A stretch of 64,000 bases of DNA, taken from positions 553,144-617,143 of the forward strand of contig LNAC01000337.1 of NCBI GenBank assembly GCA_002007465.1, in the 5' to 3' direction. Both the position numbers and the translations under genes were made by a program. The notes beneath the pieces are model-generated. The model worked only from the letters and a program-made list of their open reading frames with translations. It made no database searches and was not told the DNA's origin. Shown here one piece after another: positions 39,201-51,200 of this stretch. The DNA is from Ailurus styani (Eukaryota; Chordata; Mammalia; Carnivora; Ailuridae). Each line of letters starts with the position of its first letter. Position 1 is the stretch's first letter.

Positions 39201-42200
39201 GGACGGAGGTGCCAGCATATGGACACGGAGCATCTCTATGATCCGTTCTGGGTCTGAAGAGCAGGCTTTTGTGTGAGAAACGAGGGAAACACAAATATAT
39301 TTGCTCATATTTCAAAGAGAAACAAGGGAGGAAAGCCAAAAGCTCACAGAAAGTTACCTGCAGGGGAAGGAATGGGGGCTGGCAGACAAGGGGGGACGTG
39401 AGACTTCCCTGAAGGGACTTTGATAATTTTGACTGTGAAACAACGTAAATGCTGCGACATCACTAGAGAGACAACGAGCTGTCGTGCCACGGGAAGTACG
39501 GAGCGTTGCCTGTGGTATATTCTTGCCAAAAACAAAAGCAAATCTAACCAGGTGTGTAGCCCCAGCTCCGAGTTTACAGGCAGTGCAGGGGAGAGAGGAG
39601 CACGCCGGCCCAATCAAAAAGGTCACATCCCGAATGCGGAGCATTCGAAAGCACAGACAGTCCAGTTTCTTCCAGAAAAAAAGTCCAAGGAAAGAGAAGG
39701 AGGGTACCAAAAACTAAGACATTAAATAGGTCAATGGGTAAATGGAGAGAGGAACTGAGAGGTGGCCGGGGAGCCGCTGCCTGGAGGGAGGCTCCCCGCA
39801 ACTATCACATGTGCTTATCTCTGGGTAGAGGGATTGGGGTGATTTGTATTTTTCTCTTTGAGTTTTCCTCTGTTGCTTGCCTGTTATTTCCTCCCAAGTT
39901 TTTATCTAGAAAAATTTAAACAGAAAAGTTGGAAGAATAGTACAATGAGCACTCATGTATCCTTCATCTAGATTCATCAACCCCTAACCTTCGACAATCT
40001 GCCTTTTCTCTCTCTACACACATCTTTCTGAGCCATTCGAAAGTTGCAAATACCATGACGTTTTATTCCCAACTACTTTAGCATGTTATCTCCTAAGGAA
40101 AAGGACATTCTTTCTCACAAGCACGATACCAGCATCACACCTAAGAAATTTAATATTAAACAACTTTTAAAAAAATATTTCGTTTATTTGACAGAGAGAG
40201 CGAGAGCGCACACACAAGAAGGGGGAGCAGCAGAGGGAGAGGGAGAAGCAGATTCCCCACTGAGCAGGGAGACTGATGTGGGGCTTGGTCCCAGGACCCT
40301 GGGATCGCGACCTGACCTGAAGGCAGACGCTTCACCGACTGAGCCCCCCAGGTGCCGCAAATAACATTTTCTAATAATCACCTCATATTCAAATTTCTCC
40401 AACGGCACCTGAGATTGATTTTGATAGTTGTTTTTCTTGCCCAACTCAGGATCTGACTCAGAGATCACGCGTTCTGTTATTATTATATCCCTCTAGACTT
40501 TCATAATCTAGGCTATCCCTGCCCTTAATATTGAGTTACTTGGTTTTTTGACAACTCAGTTTTGAAGGAGTCCAGGCGTCTTAGACGTCCCGGTACCCGT
40601 GTTTGTCTGACTGTGTCCTCGTGGAACTTTCCCGTGGGTGTGCTTCCCAGGGCCAGACGCCAGGAGAGACCGAGGGCAGCTCGTCCGGCACTGGGGGACG
40701 CTGCGCACGATCCCCCAAGGGAGTGGCAGCCACGTGAAGGGACTTTTCTCCTTTGCAATGAATCAGTAAACCGGGGAGGGAAACTCCGAGACTGTTTCCC
40801 AGAACGATTTGCCCAGAGGCTCTGGCATCTCCTGACGCTGCCTGTCTGCATCCGCGGTTGCCCAGGTGGCAGCAAACAGCTTCCGAAGTCTGTCATTCCC
40901 TTCTTCCACTTATTTATTTATTTTTAAAGATTTTATCTATTTATTTATTTGAGAGAGAGAGAGAATGAGAGCAAAAGAGAATGGGGAGGGGAGAGAGGGT
41001 CAGAGGGAGAAGCAGACTCCCTGCCAAGCAGGGACCCTGATGTGGGTCTCGATCCCGGGACTCCAGGATCATGACCCGAGCTGAAGGCAGTCGCCCAACC
41101 CACTGAGCCACCCAGGCGTCCCTCCTTCCATTTAATAGCTGGCATTTTTCTGTAAAGCGCAGCTCACCTTCCTCTCCCCTTCGAGTGCAGAAAGCTTTCC
41201 TGGAGAACAATAACCCAGTGCTAAGTCTCTGCAGGCGAGCCATGCTGCCTGGCGCCAGGGGCAGGAGCCGAGGAGGACACTGGCCCACCGTCATCTAACC
41301 CACCGGGGGGCGGAGGGGGCACCGAGGAGGGCAGGTCGGGAGTAGTCCGCCTTTGCTCCGACTACACCTGAGCTGGTGGGTTTCCTCTGAACGGCGGCTA
41401 GGCTGCATTTATTAAGTGTTAAGTGGGAGTTTAATGTACTAAGTGTGTCAACCGCCCACGAAGTGTTTTCAGACAGCTCTCACTGCCCCAAAAACTGAAG
41501 GCTGATGTTCCAGAGCTCAAGTCTTTGAGAACACAATTTAGAGAGTTCTCTATCTTAAAGGGGAGCAGGCACTGCTTTCTACACTAACCACAGTTGATGT
41601 CTTTAGAAAAACTGACGGGTTCTTAAATCTGCTAAGCTCTTGTTAAGAAGTGATTTATTTTATTTAAGTGCTCTGCAGTGGGAGATGCGTGTAGACAATG
41701 GGCTGTCTAAGCTTTACAGACAGGCTTTGTGAAAAATTTAATGCTCATCGGTTTAGTAAATTCAACCAAGAAACACGGATGAAACTCTAAAATAGCATAT
41801 GACGTTCGTGGAACTCACTGAGCACAAACACGCTGGAACAGTGAGGAAGAATGCCAGCAGCCTTCTCGGGACCGTTCCCCGTTCTATTTCCCGCTTGGCT
41901 GATCTGGCTCGGGGCGGTGCGGGGGAGACAGGCCGAGACACCATCTTTCCATCTCCTGCCACTTCTTGTCTTGGGGTGGGGGACCCTCACTCAGGTTTCA
42001 CCTGGCCATTTCTGAAAGTCCTCCTTCCGATTCTCAGCCCAGGCTACCACAGAGAATGGGACAAAGGGATAATGTCCATGCTCCAGAAACAGAGAGAACT
42101 GGACTCTACCATCCCGCTACAGCCATACCATCTGGGCAAATCGACGCAGCTCCCTGACCCTCAGTTTACCCACCGGTACAATGGCTCTAAGATTCACCCC

Positions 42201-45200
42201 ATTTATCTCACGTCATGAGGGTGCTGCGAAGACCGAACAAGCTTGTACACGTGGAAGGGCACGGAGAATTCCAAATCCAAGGGTTTCCTCCCATGAGGAA
42301 GCGGGAATCGGCATGGTGGCAATCAGGCAGTGGTGTGTGAGTCTCCCCACACCCACCACGCGACCCGGCCAGAGGACCGCAGAGAAGCCGGGGTCTGCTC
42401 CACCCTCCGGAACGCCACCAGCCAGGGGCACCGGACCGGCAGGAAACTGACCTGCCCAAGACTCAGCAAAGGCTTCGGTTCTCTGCCCTCTTAGAACCTT
42501 AGACCCAGCCCAACTGTATTGCTTTGAGCTAATTAGGGCAAAAGAATTGCTAAAGTCAGTTCTGAAAGACACTCAACGGTGAGGCCTTGAAGGCCTAGGG
42601 CTTGACAATCGGCGGCCTCCATGAGGCCACGGAGCACAGATGGAGGCGGCCTGCTCAGGTGCCAGCCTGTCAGCTGGATTAAAATGACTCATTTATTTAC
42701 CCAAGAACCTCACGAAGTGCTTTCACTAACAGGGAGAGGGGGCCTGCCGGCTCTCTGAGCAAGGGACGCAGCAAATTCGCCTCTGCCGCCTTCCCGGCCT
42801 GCCAAAAGTCATTATTGCTGTGTGTGGAAAGCCATCAGCGGGGTACAGGCCCCCGTTGTCCGGGTGACAGATTGGGCTGCGTAATCAGAGGAGGAAGGAG
42901 AGAGTGCAGAAGCTGTCAGAGGCGAGAGATCTTGGCTGGAGCCGCCAAAAAACTGGCAACATGAGTGAGCGTAACTGAGTAAACAGCCAACCATCTCCAA
43001 ATGATCTTGCCATTAACACGAATGAAATAAAGTGGAAAAGATCAACTTTACCTCAGAAGCACGCCCCAGAGAAAACCAAGAAAGTCTACATTTATTGTCG
43101 GCGAGTTGACATTCCCACGACTCTCACGGCCTCACCTCCTGGCCTCCTTTGTCTCCCAGCCTCCTGGCACAGTGGAAATTCCCCCGGAGGAAGGGAAATC
43201 AAGAACTGCACGGACATAAGGGTGTGCTTCAAGACAAAGAAAAATCGAGAAGGTGGAGGACAGCAGCACAGGTGATTCGGGCACCTCCCGAAGGAAGCAC
43301 GTGCTGGGGGGCGGCTGAGACGCGGGCCGACGGAGAGCCAGCCAGCGGGCCGAGGGGAGCTGGGAGAGCGCCCGCCTCGCGGGAGAAAGGCTACCGCGCC
43401 CAGGGAGCGCCGCGTGCAGGACAGGAAGCCCGGGGCTGGGCTGCCAGCCGGAGGCGGCTCAAGAATATCATTTTCCAGTCACTCCGTGGTACCTGCCTTT
43501 ACCAACTCCTCCACATAACAGTGCTGTTGAAACCCACCTTCCCCTCCTTCGGCTTAGGGTGTGCTCTTCACCAGAGGCAGGAGGAGATGTTTTGTAGGTG
43601 ACCCAGTATCTCCTGTCTGATTCCTTTGACTTCTTAATTCCATTTAGGAAAGTGGGCTTTGGACTTTCAAACGGCCCCTTCCTGCTAATCCCTACTCTCT
43701 TTTCAACTTGGCTTCTTCGTAGCTCTACTTCTCCGGAGAACGCAAACTGACACTGGGAATGTGTAAGGACCTCTTGCACAGACCAGTCTCTCCTGCCCGG
43801 ACTGCCCTCTCACTTCTGCCTACGCTTCACGCCAGCACGGCCCCACACAGTTACCGGGAACCCACGGTACACAAAACCATGCGCCAGGTCCTGAAAGGTC
43901 CTTGCTTTAAGATGTTCATAAATAAGAGGAAACACACACACACACACACACACACCTTAACTGCTCCTAATAATAGAAAAGTTGGCAGGGAGGAAAATGG
44001 AACGGGAGGGATTTTCAGGCAGGAACGAACAGCCCTGGGAGTTTCTGAGTGGTTCCACCACGGTTCCCAACTTCTTATACAGACATTCAGTCTTCTGAGC
44101 TCGTTAGAAGATCTTGGGATGATAAATCAAAACGGCAAAAGGTACGGTATAAAGGGGAGGGAAAATGCCCCTGCCACAACCGACAACACAATTCCTCTTT
44201 AGCGAAAGGAGCCAGTTCTCCATCTGCCTTGTCGTGACGTGGCCCCGTTCCTCATGAACACTACGGAGGCTCCTGAGAGCACCCAGAGGGCCTGGCAAGC
44301 AACAGGCTGCTTAAAAGGACGCAGAGCGACAGCATCTCCCCCAAACTAGCCACAAGCTGCTGCAGTGGGTCTCCCGTGCCTAAAGCTCTCGGGCACCAGA
44401 AGCTTCAGGCTGAAGCAAATGAACAGGGCAGAACTAGCAGGAATTCGGAGGGTGAATGAAGAGCTTCTCTCACCAGGGACCACGTGCTCGAACTTGGACT
44501 CAGAGATAGCCGGAAACGAGCCCTCCCACCCCCAGGGCTTCTCCAGTCATCTTCGCCACACAATGAGGAAGAGGTGAAGCTGAAGCTGGTGGAAGGTTGG
44601 CTCACTGGAAGGTTCCTCAACAAGCTAACGAACACACACCAAGGACCTCTAGTGAAATCAGATTTCGGGCAAGTTAGAGTCGGCTTCTCGTGCGGCACCC
44701 AGGACTGGCAGGGTGCAGAGGGGCGCAGGTGCTATGCTCTGCCAGGTCAGGCGTGCTGTCTGGCTGACCTCTTTGCCTGCAGATATCAGCCAGACGAAAC
44801 AAGGCTTCTGAGCCCACTGAGAATTATCTTTAAAAGAGAACGACCTTCACTTCCATGTAAACCTACTAAAAAGACCAAAACCAAAACCAACCAAAACACT
44901 GAACTTCAAATCCCTAGAACCCTCTCTGAGACCCAAAGCTGACCCCATGTCTGTAAAAAACACCAAGAGACTCCAAAATTTCCCACCAGGGACAAACCCA
45001 TCTTAAAGGTCAAAGATAAAACATTTTGTTCCTGTCTTAAACGCCCACACAAAGGTTCCTACTGCTCCTGTTTCGATATGGACAACCTGTAACATTCACC
45101 CCTCAGTCCCTCACATGTACGAAAAAGGGGACTTATTCCCACAAGCAAGCACAACGTCAGCCTCTCTCAGTCTTCAGAAAAAGGCAGGCAGACATTGGTG

Positions 45201-48200
45201 GTTTTCAACACTGTGTTTCTTAGGTCCCCATCCCCACCCATTCGGTCCACAGACACTGAGTGCGTATGCGCCCCTGCTCCGTGCCAGACGCTGACCTGGG
45301 ACTGCAGACGAGACACAGTCGGTCTCTAGGGGCTCGCGATCTTGGGGACAGGACACTTAGACCAGGTGTGATGAGTGCCCTAAAGAAGAGTGGGGTGCAG
45401 CAGGAGTGCCTCACGAGGAAAAATGGGGGCTCCCGGAGTTCACTTTCTTGACAAACTGAAATTGGAGCCTAAGGAGGGGCTCGTCCAAGTCAGGGCGGGC
45501 TTCCCAGGCAGAGGGAATGCACATGTGAAGGCCCCAAAGCCAGAAAAAGGAAGGATGCCGCATTCAGGGAGTGGGAAGAGTAGCCTGTCTGGCTGAGGGC
45601 AGGGAGCAAGGGGGGAAAGTGGAGACCAAGGAAACAGGAAGGGGACAGGATCCATGAAGTATTACTGCACTAAGGACTGTGGACAAATCTTTCAGGTAGA
45701 TCACGTGGACTCATCTTCACTGCAGACCTGGCCTGTAGAGGTGGGTGAGCGCAAACACAAGCGTCTGATTTGTGGACGGGCTTCACAAAGGGAAGGGCCA
45801 CTGGTCAGACTCGGTCGTCCTCAGGAAGCAGGTGTGCCAGCAGTGACCATTCCCAGATGAGTCACAGAGCCACGGTTTGCCACACTCGTGGGAGAACTGG
45901 CACCCTGTGATAAAACGGGTGTCCACCTCATACAGAAGAAACAAAGCCGTACTCACTCATAAACCCTGCACTGAGGAAGAGGCCAATGCCTGTTACCTTG
46001 AAAACTGAATGGAGAGAGCAGGGCTTCCTTAAAATGTAACTCCAGGGGCACCTGGGTGGCTCAGTGGGTTAAAGCCTCTGCCTTCGGCTCAGGTCATGAT
46101 CTCAGGGTCCTGGGATGGAGTCCTGCACCTGGCTCCCTGCTCAGCGGGGAGTCTGCTTCTCCTTCTCCCTCTGCCTGCCACTCCCCCTGCTTGTGCTCTC
46201 TCGCTCTCTCTCTGTGTCAAATAAATAAATAAAATCTTAAAAAAACAAGCAAAAAGTAANCTGGCTCCCTGCTCAGCGGGGAGTCTGCTTCTCCTTCTCC
46301 CTCTGCCTGCCACTCCCCCTGCTTGTGCTCTCTCGCTCTCTCTCTGTGTCAAATAAATAAATAAAATCTTAAAAAAACAAGCAAAAAGTAACTGCATGAA
46401 GAAGCAAGGCCTAGACAGGTATGCCAAGAGCTAACAGTCTGTTCTGCCCGGCACTCACCCACTGGACAACCAGGTTTCAGTGCAACCTCAGGACCGCATG
46501 GGCCGGATTGCTCAGACACCCAGCTGGGGGTTCAGTTACACCATCCAAGATGGCACGAGGAGGGAAGGCACTTTAATCTTGGGAGCTGGCGACAACCGTG
46601 GTGAAGTGAATCCCCAGAGAAGGGGGCACTGAAGGTGTGAGTTTTCCATCTCAAAAGAGCATGTTAGAGGCACATCCAAGAGGCCAGCTCTGCGCTGGAG
46701 GTGGTGGCCATCCCAGCCCGCCAGGACTGAGGCCGAATGACCTGGTCCCGAAAACTGCAGGGCAAGGGATAGTTTTAGACAACATCAAAGAAAATCTGTC
46801 CAAACACATCGATTTTCCTTTTAAAAAAGGAGAGCAGAGGCAAGGAGAGTGGTTCTGTTGCACAGAGACTTTCTCAGCTCTAATTACTCCCGATAGCTGT
46901 AATTTACACGTTTTTGGTGGATAGAAATCGCCAAGATTCACACATTTTCAGACCAACAGCTGCCACTATTAGTGAGCAAATTGGCAAGACTTCTGTGCGG
47001 TGGCAGTCAGGTGACACGCCAGAAGTGCAAGGCGACCGGCCACACCCTGTGGGGCTGGCTGCGAGGTCCTGTGGCGAGAGGAACGGCAGGGGGCCCAGCC
47101 TCCCTGCGGAGTGCAGAGGGTTACATACCGTACAAAGAAGGACGCCTGTCTTGGCATGTGAGAACTCTTGAAACACTCCCGTTCTTTCCTACGAAAACAA
47201 GGAAAAACACAGCCTTACAACTGTGAGGTCAGTCCCAGAACAGCCGGCTTAGATTCCCATAACCCCCTCATTTCCTCCTGCTCCATCTATTTTTAGGCAC
47301 TGAGAGGCTTTACCAAGAAAGAGGAAGAAGTAGATCCTTCCTGTCTTCTCATCAGACCTTGTCCTTCCAGGACTAGCCTTCCTGGACTCTAACAATGTTG
47401 CGGGGCTTGGGGGCAGCACCCTGGCTCAGTAAGACAGGCCCGGGGTGGGCACAGCCTTCAGGAACAGCCAACACCAGGAGCAGGCAAGGCCCCAGGCCAC
47501 AAGTTACCGTACTCCCGCTTCTCAGCTCAGAGTCTATTCTAAACACGTTTCCCTACCGCTGGTCCAGAGGCATTAGGAACACACACCTTTCCTACGGGGC
47601 AATGTTTAAAAAACGAACTTAAAAGAAAATTTCAAAATTCTAAAAACCATATATTCTAACTGTGGAAAATTATGTATCTTAAGTCAGAGGAAGAAAACAA
47701 ATCATCCCACCACTCAAAGCAAACAAACCACCAACTATCAGCAACCCCTTCTGGGCACATGACCCAAGATGTGGCTTCTTAAAGAACTACTAATGTGCTC
47801 TTGTACCAACAGAATATGAATGTCCTTTTGTGCCACTAACTCTGCATTTAGCTCAATCAATGCTCCATGACTAGACCTGCGGTTGTCTCTGACCGTTTGC
47901 TGTTATACCCAATGCTGCGATCAACACCTTCATAGATAATTTGTTGTACACATGTTTCATCGCTCCCCTGGGGTAAAACCCTAAAGGCAGTCTTGCTGCA
48001 TCACAGGGCATGTCCACTCGAGAGGCCTGCCAAGGGCCTGCTCAAGGTGGCCCGAGTCACAGCACGGCGAACAGCTCAGACTTGGCCGTGTCCGTCTGCC
48101 AGCAACGGAGAAAGGAATACGACCAAAGCACTAAAACTGTGGGTGGCTTGGGAACACCCCCCACACCACTGGGGTGTACCTCGTTCCGGTCCTTCGCGTG

Positions 48201-51200
48201 CATCTCCTTTGTCAAGTGACCGGAGGCCCCGGGCACAGCTCACTCAGCACGGTGGGTAACGACAACTAGCACACACGGAGCGCTAGCGCGTCTCACACAA
48301 CGGCCGACGCTCTGCGGGCCTGCACTTGGCCTGATCCGCACGGAACCCCGTGAACAGAACTATCACCACCCCCATTTCCAGATGGAGGTACTGAGGCACA
48401 GAAAGGCGAAGTCACTTCTTGTCCAAGGGACGCGTATACTGCAGAGGGTCGGACTGGCACATGGACCCAGGAAGCAGTGTTCCAGAATGGCACCCAGGCC
48501 CCGGTGGGAACAGCTGCATTTGCCCAGAGTGCTGCATGGTCTTTAGAAGGATCATGTTTAATGGATGCATTGTAGAGTCAAAATTAGAAAAAAATCAGAG
48601 AAGTTCATAAAAGCCTGTAAGATATCCTACGGACTGGTCGTATCGTACTCAGATTTGGCAAATGGAAAATACTGCCAAACCTGGAGCATTCTTAACAGCG
48701 ATCAGGCCACAACTTCTTCCAATGGCAACTTCTCCCTAACACTTACAAACGTGGTCAGGACCACGTCAACCACCAGGGAGACCATACTGAGGTCACAAGG
48801 AGCAGTGGCCAGGCAGATGGGCCTGGGATGGTTTTAGTTCAGTGGTCTTAGGGACAAGAACACCAGTAAAACACTATCTGGAGGTACCGCCTCCCATCTC
48901 CTACCCGTCTAATGAGAAGACCGTGGAGGCTAAATACTTAAGAAACAGAACACCACACGTGGCAGGCGGACCATTCGGAAAGGAGCAAGAACCACAGTGG
49001 TAACGGCACCTACATCCACAGAGCACACGTGAACCAGGGCCACACTGGGCACGTGCTCTGAGTTCACGCGAAGCATCATCACACCGACCCCGTGAAGTAC
49101 TAATGTCACTTCCCTCTGAGAGACGGTTTAACTAGGGCACAGGGAGGTGGCACACTCTCCTGAGGTCACACAGCCAGTAAAGGTGGAGGCAGGACCCGAG
49201 CACACAGCCCTGAGCACCCTGCTGGACTGCTGCCCTTCGAATGGGAGGCAGACGGTTTGAAGCAATTTCACTACAGAGCTTTTGGCCTCTTCAAATTCCT
49301 AGATCCTCCAGGGCCTGTCCCTGATTCCCTTGTCATCCTCATGCCCACCCTGCAGAAGGCCTCGGGTGAATTCAAGACCTAGAGGATGAGGAACAAACAC
49401 TGTACATGGCATTAAATTATGAAATCAACAAACTCAACTGAATCAGGAACCTTGAAGCTGAAAACCAAGAGTTTATAAAATGCACAAAGGCTGGGCCACT
49501 CAGGAAATTCTATCCAATCTTGTGGTAAATAAGAAGCTGTGTCCTTGAGTGACCTTGAGCAAGCTCCCTTTTCTGAGGCTCCACATCCTTAATTATTAAA
49601 ACAACAAAAGTGAGCACAAGGAGGAGGATTGACCTGATGACTTTAACGTCTCCTTCAGCTCTAAAGATGCGGTGTGTTTTCAGGCTGGTTCCAGTCAAGT
49701 CTTGCTCCGACTCCCGGTCGTCTCTCCCTAACTGTCTGAGCGCCTGGTCACCTCCCTCTAGGACGAGATGGCTCCCCCTCGCAGGGCCCGCTCGTCCTCC
49801 TTCCACGCCAGTGCGTGCCAGCCCCCCAGTCTACTCTCTGCCACCCCCTCAACGGAATGAGGGCCTCGTGGCTCAGGACCTAAAATCAGGGAGACGCTCT
49901 CCTCTTCTTCCGAGCAACAGTATCACTCGGAGCCGAGACAGAACTGAGACCCCGAAGCCCCTCTCCCAACCAAGGTGTTAAGAGTGAAAGCGCTGTATCT
50001 TGTTGACAATGACAGCAGTCGCGCTCAGCAGTACCATATGGGATCCACAATTTAGCTCCATTAATGCTCTTAATTTGAAGACATCAAGCCCTAATTACAC
50101 ACTGGGTACTAAAAAGGCAAAACCCTTCCCTGGTGCCAGCTACTTAGTGGTACTCTGTTGCCTTAACAGCTGGTTGAGGGAGACGCGGGCCAAGACGGGC
50201 CTGCGAGCTCTCTCGGTGGACCAGAGCAAGAGCACACGGAACAATAGACGCCCTTGCCCACACACACGCAGCCGCGGGGTCCGCTCCCAGGGCCGGCCGC
50301 TGGCCCACCGGAGGCGCGTCCCCGCCCAGCCCGGTGGGGTCCGAGCGGGAGGGCAGCGCCGGCCCCGGAGGACAGGCACCCGCTCCTGGGCCTCAGGTCC
50401 GCTCCCGCCTCCGCTCGGGCCCTCGCGCTGCTCACCTCCTGCTCCATGTGGCCGTGCAGCCGCAGGAATTTCAATCGCGCGGAGGCAGATGGCAGCTGCG
50501 CCGACGCCGGGGCCCTGGAGCGGCTCAGCAGGGTCTGCAGGAAGAGGTGGTAGTGGAACTCCACCAGCTCGCAACTCGAGAAAAAGACGATCATCTTCTG
50601 GTCGGCTTCGAACTACGTTGGTACAGGGGGAAAGAACCACCACACGTTTTCACAATCAGGTGACACGAAGATGGGTATTTCTCTAAAATACACAGTCCGG
50701 CCGGCCCCGATTTGGATTTTACAAAGATACTGTACAAAATATTTTTTATTTTGTATTTTATATTACAAAATAACCCTGATACAACATGCTACAGAGAGGC
50801 AATGTGAGGAAAACGGCAGAGCTGGAACTTCGACCGGCTTCCCCAGATCTGAGACAGAGCGACGCACTGCAGGCCCTCTGCTCCGTCCTCGCCCTCTGGC
50901 CCCCGCACCCCCTGCTCTCCCACGGCCGGGGAAAGGTAGCGCATGATCTCGTCAACACGGAAATACGGCTTCTCTCAAAACCAGGGGCACAGGCCGCTCT
51001 GCCTGCCCGCATTCAGCGTGTTTCTGCCGCCTGTGAGGCTCCTGGTTCCCGGGCCCAGAAGAGGATTTGGGCGGATTTCACGGCGAACGTGGCAGCTATC
51101 CCTGGCCTCTGGTTCTTTAGCCCGACCCTGGAACCGCAGACTGGTAAGGTCTGCGTCAGCAAACACGCGTGAGCTGGAAAACTCTTGCATGTACAGACGT

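Larger units (their letters stand above)
37830..47128 (-). other. DDX31: DDX31 intron, 9.3 kb
   Basis: This intron splits helicase motif V between T and DVAARGLD. It holds CA repeats (37965-37989, 43931-43955), a MIR-type piece (38655-38850), LINE-1 3'-end remnants (38905-39180, and 39880-40560 interrupted by a SINEC at 40166-40357), further SINECs at 40910-41122 and 46045-46391 (the latter with an assembly duplication), a MIR at 42085-42250, and an old repeat-like stretch near 45240-45640. A cluster of TTAAGTG words lies at 41412-41670. Confidence 0.8.
47189..50435 (-). other. DDX31: DDX31 intron, 3.2 kb
   Basis: It contains an old LINE-1-type 3' remnant at about 47690-48020 and MIR-type pieces at 48270-48485, 48998-49235 and 49535-49670. 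CpG density rises from about 50150 into the following exon. No additional exon was seen. Confidence 0.75.

Noticed and set aside
46089..46427. Long minus-strand open frame with an internally repeated peptide
   Set aside because: It is a SINE tail read in reverse and doubled by the assembly duplication; not a gene.
50000..50686. 228-residue plus-strand open frame
   Set aside because: Antisense shadow of the CpG-rich DDX31 exon 50436-50612.
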